Assembly (NCBI GenBank): GCA_022653215.1
Contig: JALCSJ010000066.1
Span: forward strand, 1-10,783
Source of the DNA: Acidaminococcaceae bacterium
Lineage (GTDB): Bacteria > Bacillota > Negativicutes > Acidaminococcales > Acidaminococcaceae
Length of the DNA stretch: 10,783 nucleotides
Direction: 5' to 3'
Shown here: one piece after another, positions 1 to 5,502 of the stretch
How positions within the stretch are numbered: position 1 is the first letter of the stretch
Layout of the letters: the number at the start of each line of letters is the position of its first letter
Position numbers and translations under genes: made by a program
Notes under the pieces: model-generated
Databases searched by the model: none
What the model was told of the DNA's origin: nothing
What the model saw: only the letters and a program-made list of their open reading frames with translations

Positions 1-458
1 CCCCCGGCAAAAACGGTCAGGCCAAAGTTACCTATAAGGTAGTGAATGTAGGCAGCCGTCAATTTAACAGGGAAGTTTGCCAGGAAGTTATTACTCCTGC
101 TGTTGCTGAAATAGTAGAAGTAGGAACCGGCGCTAACGTTAATATGTTAGAAACAAGCCGTGGTTTTGTCAGATACAAGAATGTAAGACAAATGGAAGCT
201 ACTGCTTATACTTTGGCAGAGGGCAATGGTGATGGGGTTACTTCCATCGGCATAGTTCCTTATCATGGTATTATTGCTGTGGATCCTTCCGAGATTCCTT
301 ATGGAACCAAGGTTTATATTCCCGGTTATGGTTTTGCTATGGCCGGTGATTGCGGTGGAGCTATTCGCGGTAACCGTATTGATTTATTTATGGATAGTTA
401 TAATGATGCAATACAGTGGGGTCGACGAACTGTCGACATGTATATCTTAGAACAATAA
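1..458 (+). CDS. yabE: G5/3D-domain cell-wall protein, YabE-like (C-terminal part)
   Basis: The reading frame is open from the first bases of the window (first full codon at 3), so the N-terminal part lies upstream; 151 residues are visible. The first ~45 residues look like the end of a G5 domain (PGKNGQAKVTYKV, then PAVAEIVEVGT). From about residue 60 comes a 3D domain, named for three conserved aspartates, all visible here: AVDPSEIPYGT, AGDCGGAIRG and RIDLF. 3D domains resemble the catalytic core of MltA-type lytic transglycosylases, and YabE/Sps-type proteins are exported peptidoglycan-remodelling enzymes related in layout to Rpf resuscitation factors. The signal peptide would be outside the window. 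The gene lies directly upstream of rnmV, as in B. subtilis, which supports orthology. A GTG at 42 is internal, not the start. The domain call is firm; the exact enzymatic activity is inferred from the family. Confidence 0.88.
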   Translation, partial: PGKNGQAKVTYKVVNVGSRQFNREVCQEVITPAVAEIVEVGTGANVNMLETSRGFVRYKNVRQMEATAYTLAEGNGDGVTSIGIVPYHGIIAVDPSEIPYGTKVYIPGYGFAMAGDCGGAIRGNRIDLFMDSYNDAIQWGRRTVDMYILEQ

Positions 459-463
459 AGGAG
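458..463 (+). promoter_or_regulatory. Ribosome binding site that fixes the rnmV TTG start
   Basis: AAGGAG begins on the last base of the upstream stop codon and lies 6 nt before an in-frame TTG at 470. The only in-frame ATG further upstream (416) is inside the previous gene and has no such site, so TTG 470 is chosen. The overlap of stop codon and ribosome binding site suggests translational coupling with the YabE-like gene. Confidence 0.8.
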
Positions 464-469
464 AATGCC

Positions 470-1000
470 TTGTTAAAGGAAGTACTGGTTGTAGAGGGAA
501 AGATGGACACTGTGGCAATAAAAAAGGCAGTAGATGCCGAAACTATTGAAACAGGTGGTTTTACTCTGGCACCCAATACTTTGGCAAAGATTAAGGCAGC
601 CTATGAAAAGCGTGGTATTATTATTCTTACAGACCCTGATAGGGCCGGTGAGAGGATTCGCACCTATTTGACGGAACGTTTTCCCAAGGCGGGACAGGCT
701 TTTGTCCCCAGGGAAGATGCTATCGGGAACAATGACCTGGGTATTGAACAGGCTAGTCCTGAAGCTATAAGAGCGGCTCTGTCCAAGGTGCATTATCAAG
801 AAATTAAGCCCCGGATGGAATTTACCAACCGGGACTTATTTTTATCCGGATTAAACGGATCGCCTATGGCTGCAGAAGGTCGTGCCAAGTTAGGGGCTAT
901 TTTGGGTTTAGGTTACGGCAATGCTAAGCAATTGTTGAACAGGCTGAATAACTATGGTATTACTCGTGATGAGTTCGATGCTGCAGTAAAGTTGTTATAG
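470..1000 (+). CDS. rnmV: Ribonuclease M5 (5S rRNA maturation)
   Basis: RNase M5 makes the double cut that turns precursor 5S rRNA into its mature form in low-GC Gram-positives, acting on 5S bound to ribosomal protein L18. Starting at TTG 470 the protein has 176 residues, close to the family's usual length. The N-terminal half is a TOPRIM domain: the glutamate motif VVEGKMD (Glu9) and the DxD motif LTDPDRAGERIR (Asp55, Asp57) are intact. The C-terminal half carries the RNase M5 specific region, with LGAILGLGYGNAKQLLNRL. TOPRIM primases are excluded by the small size and this C-terminal part. The gene starts 11 nt after the YabE-like gene and is followed by ksgA, another rRNA maturation gene, as in B. 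subtilis; the three are probably one transcript, since no terminator separates them. The start differs from a naive ATG call at 416. Confidence 0.93.
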   Translation: MLKEVLVVEGKMDTVAIKKAVDAETIETGGFTLAPNTLAKIKAAYEKRGIIILTDPDRAGERIRTYLTERFPKAGQAFVPREDAIGNNDLGIEQASPEAIRAALSKVHYQEIKPRMEFTNRDLFLSGLNGSPMAAEGRAKLGAILGLGYGNAKQLLNRLNNYGITRDEFDAAVKLL

Positions 1001-1091
1001 TGTAAAGAGCTTCGGTCACACTAAAAGGTTGGTCACTCTCCCGAATGGCATTCCGCCACATCCTGGTCGAGCCTGTCCAACCAGTTTAGTG
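999..1091. other. Stem-forming intergenic element between rnmV and ksgA
   Basis: The 136-nt gap contains a clear imperfect inverted repeat. The left arm (1019-1032) reads CACTAAA-A-GGTTGG and the right arm (1077-1091) reads CCAACC-AG-TTTAGTG, giving 13 base pairs around a small internal loop. The 44-nt interior can form a second hairpin, TGGC (1046-1049) with GCCA (1055-1058). An upstream hairpin AGTGT (999-1003) with ACACT (1018-1022), capped by a C-UUCG-G loop, overlaps the left arm, so the two folds exclude each other. There is no T-run, so it is not a simple terminator. It has no clear reading frame and I recognise no riboswitch class in it. It may be a dispersed intergenic repeat, an RNA processing site, or a small RNA on either strand. 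Confidence 0.5.
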
Positions 1092-1136
1092 CTCCCTCGC
1101 TTATTGAATAACGTACATTGTATTTAAGGAGATTTT

Positions 1137-1976
1137 ATGGAACAGCCGATTATTGCTCGGAGAGAAGTTACAAAGTATATATTAGAAGCTTTTGGTCACA
1201 GAGCCAAAAAAAAGTTGGGACAGAATTTTTTGGTAGACGAAAAGGTTGTGGAGTCTATAGCTGCTGCTACAGAGTGCGGACCCGGTGACATCGTTCTGGA
1301 AATCGGCCCGGGCATCGGGACACTGACTCAGGCATTAGCTATGAGGGGAGCCCAGGTTAAGGCTGTAGAGCTGGACTCTGACCTGGTTAAGGTCATGGGC
1401 AAGACTTTAGAGGGCTATGACAATATTGAAATTATTAATGCTGATATTTTGAAAACGGATATTTTAAAGTTAGTTGGCAAGGAAGAATTTACAGTGGCGG
1501 CAAATTTACCCTACTATATTACTACGCCGATTATTTTTGCCCTTTTGGAACAGCATTTGCCTATTAAGAGGCTGGTTATGATGGTACAGAAGGAAGTTGC
1601 AGAAAGAATAGTGGCTGTGCCGGGAGGCAAGGACTACGGGGCTTTGACTGTAGCTATGCAATACTATACAGAACCAAAGCTTCTTTGTACTGTGCCGGCT
1701 AAAGCTTTTATGCCGGCTCCTCATGTGGAGTCCGCTGTTTTAGTTTGCGAGAGACGGGCTAAAGCTCCCATAGATGTGGATGAGGCAACATTTTTCAAAG
1801 TAGTGCGAGGGGCTTTTTCGGTCCGCCGCAAGATGCTGAGCAATGCTCTGAAAAATATGGGACTAACAGGAGAATTTGTCAGTGCCTGGCTGGAACGTGC
1901 CGGTATCGACGGCAAACGCCGGGGTGAAACTCTGACCATCCAAGAATTCGGAGTTTTAGCTAATACATTTAAATAA
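1137..1976 (+). CDS. ksgA: 16S rRNA dimethyladenosine transferase KsgA/RsmA
   Basis: The enzyme uses S-adenosylmethionine to dimethylate two adjacent adenosines in the 3'-terminal hairpin of 16S rRNA (A1518/A1519 in E. coli) late in small-subunit assembly; its loss gives kasugamycin resistance. The protein has 279 residues, normal for the family. Visible landmarks are the N-terminal KKKLGQNFLVD (24-34), SAM-binding motif I EIGPGIGTLT (55-64), the acidic VELD (77-80), NADIL (101-105) and catalytic motif IV NLPYY (123-127). The C-terminal helical domain includes the typical FSVRRKML segment. ATG 1137 is chosen because AAGGAG (1126-1131) lies 5 nt upstream. It follows rnmV after 136 nt with no evident promoter, so it is probably cotranscribed, and it ends at a strong terminator. 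Confidence 0.97.
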   Translation: MEQPIIARREVTKYILEAFGHRAKKKLGQNFLVDEKVVESIAAATECGPGDIVLEIGPGIGTLTQALAMRGAQVKAVELDSDLVKVMGKTLEGYDNIEIINADILKTDILKLVGKEEFTVAANLPYYITTPIIFALLEQHLPIKRLVMMVQKEVAERIVAVPGGKDYGALTVAMQYYTEPKLLCTVPAKAFMPAPHVESAVLVCERRAKAPIDVDEATFFKVVRGAFSVRRKMLSNALKNMGLTGEFVSAWLERAGIDGKRRGETLTIQEFGVLANTFK

Positions 1977-2005
1977 AAAGTCGCTCCTGTCGGAGCGACT
2001 TTTTT
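1975..2005. terminator. Bidirectional rho-independent terminator (ksgA / yitT)
   Basis: A perfect 13-bp stem, AAAAAGTCGCTCC (1975-1987) with GGAGCGACTTTTT (1992-2004), encloses the loop TGTC. It is flanked by A's on the left and T's on the right, so it yields a GC-rich hairpin with a U-tract on both strands. It begins in the ksgA stop codon and ends 4 nt before the end of the convergent YitT-family gene, so it should stop both. Confidence 0.95.
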
Positions 2006-2008
2006 AAC

Positions 2009-2878
2009 TTATATGTTTTGTTGAGGATTGGTGAAGCCACGACCCAGTACATCGTTGGCGTCCTGGACAATAACGAAAGCCATAGGGTCCGCCTCATGAA
2101 TGAGCCGTTTAATCTTGGCAAGCTGTGTCAGCTTAACTACAACAAAGAGTACTTTACGCTCTTTTTTAGTATAGGCACCTTCACCATAAAGATAGGTAAC
2201 ACCCCGGTCAGCTTCTTTCATAATGCTGGCGGCAATGACCTCCGGTTCATCTGTAATAATAAGCAGGGACTTCTTATAATCAAAACCTACCATAAATACA
2301 TTGGTAATCTTGAAAGTAATGAAAAAAAGAATTAAGCTATAAAGGGCCGGAGTTATGCCATAAAGAAAGGCACCAAAAACCAATAAAAGAGTACCTAACA
2401 CAAAATTTGTAACGCTGACGCTAATATTATAGTACTTGGTCATCATAAACCCTATAATATCAGTTCCACCACTGGAGGCACCTACACGGTAAACCATAGC
2501 GGCTCCGATACCATTAAAAATACCGGCGGCCAGACAGGACAGAAGCTGGTCAGGCACATAAGATGTAGCTATTAAAAAATCCGTTGCTTTTAGGGCAACA
2601 GAAAAAAATAAAGAGCAAAACACAGTGCTGACAAAAAAGCTCCTGCTAAAATGCCGGTAAGCCACAACATATAAAGGAATGTTTAATATTATGTTAGTAA
2701 GATAAACAGGTAAGCCAAAAAGATAGTATAAAATAAGGGCAATACCGGAAATACCTCCGCTGAGAAAATGGTGCTGGAGGTAAAAAGCATTAATAGAAGC
2801 TGCCATACAGAAGCAGCCCAGGATAATCATTATGTATTTGAACCAAAATCTATATAAGTATTTTTTAATAAAAGACAT
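2009..2878 (-). CDS. YitT-family membrane protein (DUF161 + DUF2179)
   Basis: The 289-residue protein has a hydrophobic N-terminal two-thirds with about five or six membrane segments. It carries the glycine-rich repeats typical of YitT proteins: SGGISGIALIL near residue 40 and VGASSGGTDIIG near residue 135. These are followed by a soluble C-terminal DUF2179-type domain (GVTYLYGEGAYTKKERKVL ... VIVQDANDVLGRGF). YitT proteins are widespread in Firmicutes, often in several copies, and their transport substrate is not firmly established; DUF2179 resembles a small ligand-binding domain. ATG 2878 is preferred over GTG 2887 because AGGAGG (2894-2889) is 10 nt from the ATG but only 1 nt from the GTG; TTG 2884, with 4 nt spacing, is also possible. 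The gene lies opposite to everything else in the window and splits the usual ksgA-ispE interval. The family call is secure; a function cannot be given. Confidence 0.9.
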   Translation of the reverse strand: MSFIKKYLYRFWFKYIMIILGCFCMAASINAFYLQHHFLSGGISGIALILYYLFGLPVYLTNIILNIPLYVVAYRHFSRSFFVSTVFCSLFFSVALKATDFLIATSYVPDQLLSCLAAGIFNGIGAAMVYRVGASSGGTDIIGFMMTKYYNISVSVTNFVLGTLLLVFGAFLYGITPALYSLILFFITFKITNVFMVGFDYKKSLLIITDEPEVIAASIMKEADRGVTYLYGEGAYTKKERKVLFVVVKLTQLAKIKRLIHEADPMAFVIVQDANDVLGRGFTNPQQNI

Positions 2879-2888
2879 GACCAACACC

Positions 2889-2894
2889 CCTCCT
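2889..2894 (-). promoter_or_regulatory. Ribosome binding site deciding the yitT start
   Basis: The minus strand reads AAAGGAGGGG over 2897-2888. The AGGAGG core is too close to GTG 2887 and well placed for ATG 2878, which moves the start 9 nt downstream of the longest open frame. Confidence 0.75.
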
Positions 2895-2912
2895 TTTTCC
2901 TATGGTAGTGAT

Positions 2913-2918
2913 ATTGTA
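2913..2918 (-). promoter_or_regulatory. Candidate extended -10 for the YitT-family gene
   Basis: On the minus strand TACAAT is preceded by TGT, giving an extended -10 of the TGnTATAAT type. A -35 at 17 nt would be TAGCTT, which is poor, so the call rests on the extended -10. Transcription would start near 2906, leaving a leader of about 28 nt before ATG 2878. Confidence 0.45.
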
Positions 2919-2974
2919 ACATTATTTATGAAACTAAGCTAGTAGGGAGTGGAATAATCTAAAAGCTGTTACAA
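2914..2974. repeat. 8-bp inverted repeat around the yitT promoter
   Basis: TTGTAACA (2914-2921) and its exact complement TGTTACAA (2967-2974) are 45 nt apart. The left copy overlaps the candidate yitT -10. They could be a separated operator pair, or chance in AT-rich DNA. Confidence 0.3.
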
Positions 2975-2982
2975 AAAAGGCG

Positions 2983-3025
2983 AAATTCGAACATTTTACT
3001 ATAAAAAAGCAAAAAGTTCGCTTTT
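2983..3025. promoter_or_regulatory. Pair of inverted PurBox-like sites (predicted PurR operator)
   Basis: Box 1 (2983-2995) reads AAATTCGAACATT and box 2, on the minus strand (3025-3013), reads AAAAGCGAACTTT. Against the known PurBox consensus AWWWCCGAACWWT each has a single mismatch, at the first C of the CCGAAC core. The boxes face in opposite directions and are separated by exactly 17 nt (2996-3012); the known arrangement for B. subtilis PurR is two opposed boxes 16-17 nt apart. Box 2 ends 4 nt before the -35 of the ispE promoter, and the pair lies upstream of the divergent yitT promoter. The downstream operon encodes PurR itself. Motif, orientation, spacing and context agree; binding is inferred. 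Confidence 0.75.
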
Positions 3026-3029
3026 TCCC

Positions 3030-3058
3030 TTGCTACCAGACGAAATACACGTTAAAAT
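3030..3058 (+). promoter_or_regulatory. Sigma-A type promoter for ispE-gntR-purR-glmU
   Basis: The -35 TTGCTA (3030-3035) and -10 TAAAAT (3053-3058) are separated by 17 nt. Transcription would start near 3065, about 33 nt before the ispE ATG. It lies directly downstream of the PurBox pair. Confidence 0.7.
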
Positions 3059-3097
3059 AATATAGTATACAAAAAACAATTTTTCAAAGGTGAAAAA

Positions 3098-3967
3098 ATG
3101 AGAGAAATTGCATACGGAAAAATCAATCTGGGCTTGTCGGTAGGGGGCATGCGTTCTGACAGCTATCACAACGTGGATATGGTCATGCAGACTATTTCTT
3201 TTGCAGACTATTTGGATTTCACGGCAGCTGATAGTTTTCAGCTTACTTGCGATGACCTTAGTTTGCCTTGCGACAAACACAATCTGGCTTATAAGGCTGC
3301 CATGCTTATGAGTAGAGCTACAGGCCACAAGCCGGAGGTTAAAATACACATAACAAAAAGAATTTTTCAGGCAGCAGGTTTAGCCGGCGGCAGCACAGAC
3401 GGAGCGTCAGTACTCCGAGGGTTGAATAAATTGTGGCAGACCGGTCTGACAGACAGAGAATTGGAAAAACTGGCTGAAGAATTAGGCAGTGATGTTCCTT
3501 TCTGCATAAAGGGCGGTACTGTTAGGGCTACAGGTCGGGGAGAGATTTTGTCACCTTTGCCTGATGTCCCAAAGCTGTGGTTGGTTTTGGCCAAACCACG
3601 TAATTTAGCAGTATCGACACCCTGGGTTTACAAGAATTTTCAACAAGAGGCGGTACTAAAGCCAACCAATGAAGAGGCTATAATTCAAGCAATCAAAGAA
3701 GGGAACAGGCAGGAATTGCTGAAGCATATGAGCAACGATTTGGAAACAGTTACCTTACCGGCCTATCCCATTCTTAAAGATATAAAAAGCATAATGGAAA
3801 AAGCAGGCGCTGAAAAAACTTTGATGAGCGGCAGCGGACCAACGATTTTTGGCATAGTGCCTGATGAAAATACAGCTAAGCAGGTAGCTGCAGCATTAAA
3901 AGCAACACAGGCGGTAGAAATCAACATTGCAGTAACAACAAAGGGGGAAATGGATAATGGAAAATAA
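3098..3967 (+). CDS. ispE: 4-diphosphocytidyl-2-C-methyl-D-erythritol kinase IspE
   Basis: IspE phosphorylates CDP-methylerythritol with ATP in the non-mevalonate (MEP) route to isoprenoids, which also supplies the undecaprenyl carrier. The 289-residue protein is a GHMP kinase of normal length. It has the N-terminal YGKINLGL (Lys8), substrate motif RSDSYH (19-24), ATP loop AAGLAGGSTDGAS (92-104) with the expected catalytic Asp101, and C-terminal MSGSGPT (243-249). Some usually conserved positions differ: RxDGYH has Ser22 for Gly, the proline normally before the ATP loop is absent, and SDAA reads TDGA. The catalytic residues remain, so it should be active. The start at 3098 is supported by AAAGGTG (3086-3092) 5 nt upstream. 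It opens a four-gene operon and overlaps the next gene by 11 nt. Confidence 0.95.
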   Translation: MREIAYGKINLGLSVGGMRSDSYHNVDMVMQTISFADYLDFTAADSFQLTCDDLSLPCDKHNLAYKAAMLMSRATGHKPEVKIHITKRIFQAAGLAGGSTDGASVLRGLNKLWQTGLTDRELEKLAEELGSDVPFCIKGGTVRATGRGEILSPLPDVPKLWLVLAKPRNLAVSTPWVYKNFQQEAVLKPTNEEAIIQAIKEGNRQELLKHMSNDLETVTLPAYPILKDIKSIMEKAGAEKTLMSGSGPTIFGIVPDENTAKQVAAALKATQAVEINIAVTTKGEMDNGK

Positions 3968-4682
3968 ATTGGAAAAGATTCAGCTGGATGCATACAAGCC
4001 ATTACGGGAATTGGTTACGGATAATATTCGGCATGCTATTTTACAGGGTTCTTTCCCGCCGGGCATGCGCTTAATGGAACTACAGCTAGCTTCTGAGATT
4101 GGTGTTAGCAGAACACCGGTCCGGGAAGCTATCAGGGCTTTGGAACTGGAAGGTCTGGTTGTTATGATTCCTAGACGAGGAGCCTATGTAGCCAATATTT
4201 CCATTAAGGACATTAACGAAGTATATGAGGTCCGTACTGCTTTGGAAGTACTGGCAGCAGGACTTGCTGCCGAGAGAATTGATGATGATGAGTTGGAAGA
4301 AATGGAAAGAATTTTGGTAGCCATGACACCATTGACTCCCGAAAATGATATGGATAAACTGGTTGTCAGCGATACTAAATTCCATGACATAATATATAAT
4401 GCCAGCCGCAATGGCAGGCTGATCAGTATCGTCAATAATTTAAGGGAACAGATTAACAGCATCAGAGGCGGTTCCATGGGCTATCCCGGACGTTTGGCCG
4501 AGATGATGGATGAACACAGAGCTATTGTTGATGCTATTGCCCAAAGAGATGCAGATGCAGCTCAGCAGGCAGTTCGTACTCATATGGAAAACGCTGAACG
4601 GACTTTGCTGAAAACCATTGAGGAAAACAGTTTAGCCGATGAAGCAAAGCAAGCCAAAGAAAAGGACAACCAGAATGGCTAG
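3957..4682 (+). CDS. GntR-family transcriptional regulator, FadR/FCD subfamily
   Basis: The 241-residue protein has an N-terminal winged helix-turn-helix (about residues 15-80) with the classic GntR signature: LQGSFPPGMRL, LASEIGVSRTPVREAIRAL, then LEGLVVMIPRRGAYV. The C-terminal all-helical FCD domain carries the residues that usually bind a metal and ligand: Asp139, His143, His187 and His209. FCD regulators commonly answer to carboxylic acids or sugar acids, but the effector cannot be read from the sequence. The start at ATG 3957 lies inside the end of ispE (11-nt overlap) behind a GGGGG-rich ribosome binding site, and its end overlaps purR by 8 nt, so its translation is likely coupled to both. 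B. subtilis has no such gene between ispE and purR. Its target genes are unknown; none of the neighbours is an obvious catabolic operon. Confidence 0.92.
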   Translation: MENKLEKIQLDAYKPLRELVTDNIRHAILQGSFPPGMRLMELQLASEIGVSRTPVREAIRALELEGLVVMIPRRGAYVANISIKDINEVYEVRTALEVLAAGLAAERIDDDELEEMERILVAMTPLTPENDMDKLVVSDTKFHDIIYNASRNGRLISIVNNLREQINSIRGGSMGYPGRLAEMMDEHRAIVDAIAQRDADAAQQAVRTHMENAERTLLKTIEENSLADEAKQAKEKDNQNG

Positions 4683-5487
4683 AGTTAAGAGATTGGAACG
4701 GGTTGTGGCTTTAACTAAAGAACTGGTAGATAATCCGGGAGAATTATTTTCTTTTGGACTTTTTTGCGAGAAATTTTCCGTGGCTAAATCTACTTTAAGC
4801 GAAGATGTTCAGGCCGTGCGTAATGGTCTGGCAGCTTACGATTTAGGTGTTATTGAAACGGTAGCCGGAGTTAGCGGCGGTGTTCGTTTTATTCCCTATA
4901 ATACCGACGAAAGCAATGTGAACTTTCTCCGGGATTTATCTCACAAATTACAAGATCCCCAGCGTATTTTGCCCGGTGGTATGATTTATATGAATGATAT
5001 TCTTTTTACTCCCCGCACTACTATGAGGCTGGGAGAGATTATCATGCAAAGATCTTTGGATCTCCATCCTGATTTTGTAATGACTGTAGAAACAAAAGGC
5101 ATTCCCTTGGCTTTGTCTGTGGCCAGAGCTTTTAATATTCCTATGGTCATGGCCAGAAAAGAAGCCAGAATTACCGAGGGACCTGCAGTCAGCATCAGCT
5201 ATCTGAGCGGTTCGACGAAAAAGATTCAGTCCATGTCCTTACCCAAGAAAGCCTTACCCAATGGAGCCAAGGTTTTAATCGTAGATGATTTTATGAGGGC
5301 CGGAGGCACAGCAAGAGGCATGGAAGAATTGGCTCATGAAGTGGGAGCTATTGTAGTAGGTAATTATTTTCTGGTTGCCACAAAGGAACCTGTGAAGAAA
5401 ATTATTAAAGAATATGCGTCTCTTCTCGTCTTGGAAAGTGTAGACGGAGAGAAGAAAATCAGTAAAATAAATCCGGAAATAATTTAA
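4675..5487 (+). CDS. purR: Purine operon regulator PurR (PRPP-responsive)
   Basis: This is the Bacillus-type PurR, unrelated to the LacI-type PurR of E. coli. The N-terminal winged helix includes FSVAKSTLSEDVQAV (about 35-49). It is followed by a phosphoribosyltransferase-like domain that has lost enzyme activity in this family and senses PRPP through VLIVDDFMRAGGT (about 200-212), which is intact. In B. subtilis PRPP releases PurR from paired PurBoxes; in Lactococcus lactis the homologue activates. ATG 4675 is chosen over ATG 4639: it has AAAGGA 8 nt upstream, overlaps the regulator's stop by only 8 nt as compact operons do, and gives MARVKRLERVVALT, which aligns with the family's N-terminus. 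The length is then 270 residues against about 285 in B. subtilis. A PurBox pair stands in front of the operon, suggesting autoregulation. Confidence 0.95.
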   Translation: MARVKRLERVVALTKELVDNPGELFSFGLFCEKFSVAKSTLSEDVQAVRNGLAAYDLGVIETVAGVSGGVRFIPYNTDESNVNFLRDLSHKLQDPQRILPGGMIYMNDILFTPRTTMRLGEIIMQRSLDLHPDFVMTVETKGIPLALSVARAFNIPMVMARKEARITEGPAVSISYLSGSTKKIQSMSLPKKALPNGAKVLIVDDFMRAGGTARGMEELAHEVGAIVVGNYFLVATKEPVKKIIKEYASLLVLESVDGEKKISKINPEII

Positions 5488-5502
5488 TGAGGGGGAATTA
5501 CA

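Noticed and set aside
416..469. Longer rnmV start at ATG 416
   Set aside because: It lies within the 3D-domain gene and lacks a ribosome binding site; TTG 470 has AAGGAG at 6 nt and gives the family's N-terminus.
1019..1091. 5S rRNA remnant on the minus strand
   Set aside because: Only GGGAGAGT and its surroundings look similar; the length is too short and the helix layout of 5S is not reproduced.
2018..2335. Plus-strand reading frame of 105 codons
   Set aside because: It is the antisense of the YitT-family gene, with no ribosome binding site or recognisable domain.
2988..3020. LexA/SOS box from CGAAC and GTTCG
   Set aside because: A Gram-positive LexA box needs a 4-nt gap between the halves; here it is 23 nt, which fits a PurBox pair.
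3003..3027. Hairpin AAAAAGC/GCTTTTT as a terminator
   Set aside because: Only two G-C pairs, a 9-nt loop and CCC after the T's; the region is better explained as the second PurBox.
4639..4674. Longer purR start at ATG 4639
   Set aside because: It would add 12 basic residues overlapping the regulator gene; ATG 4675 has a good ribosome binding site and matches the family start.
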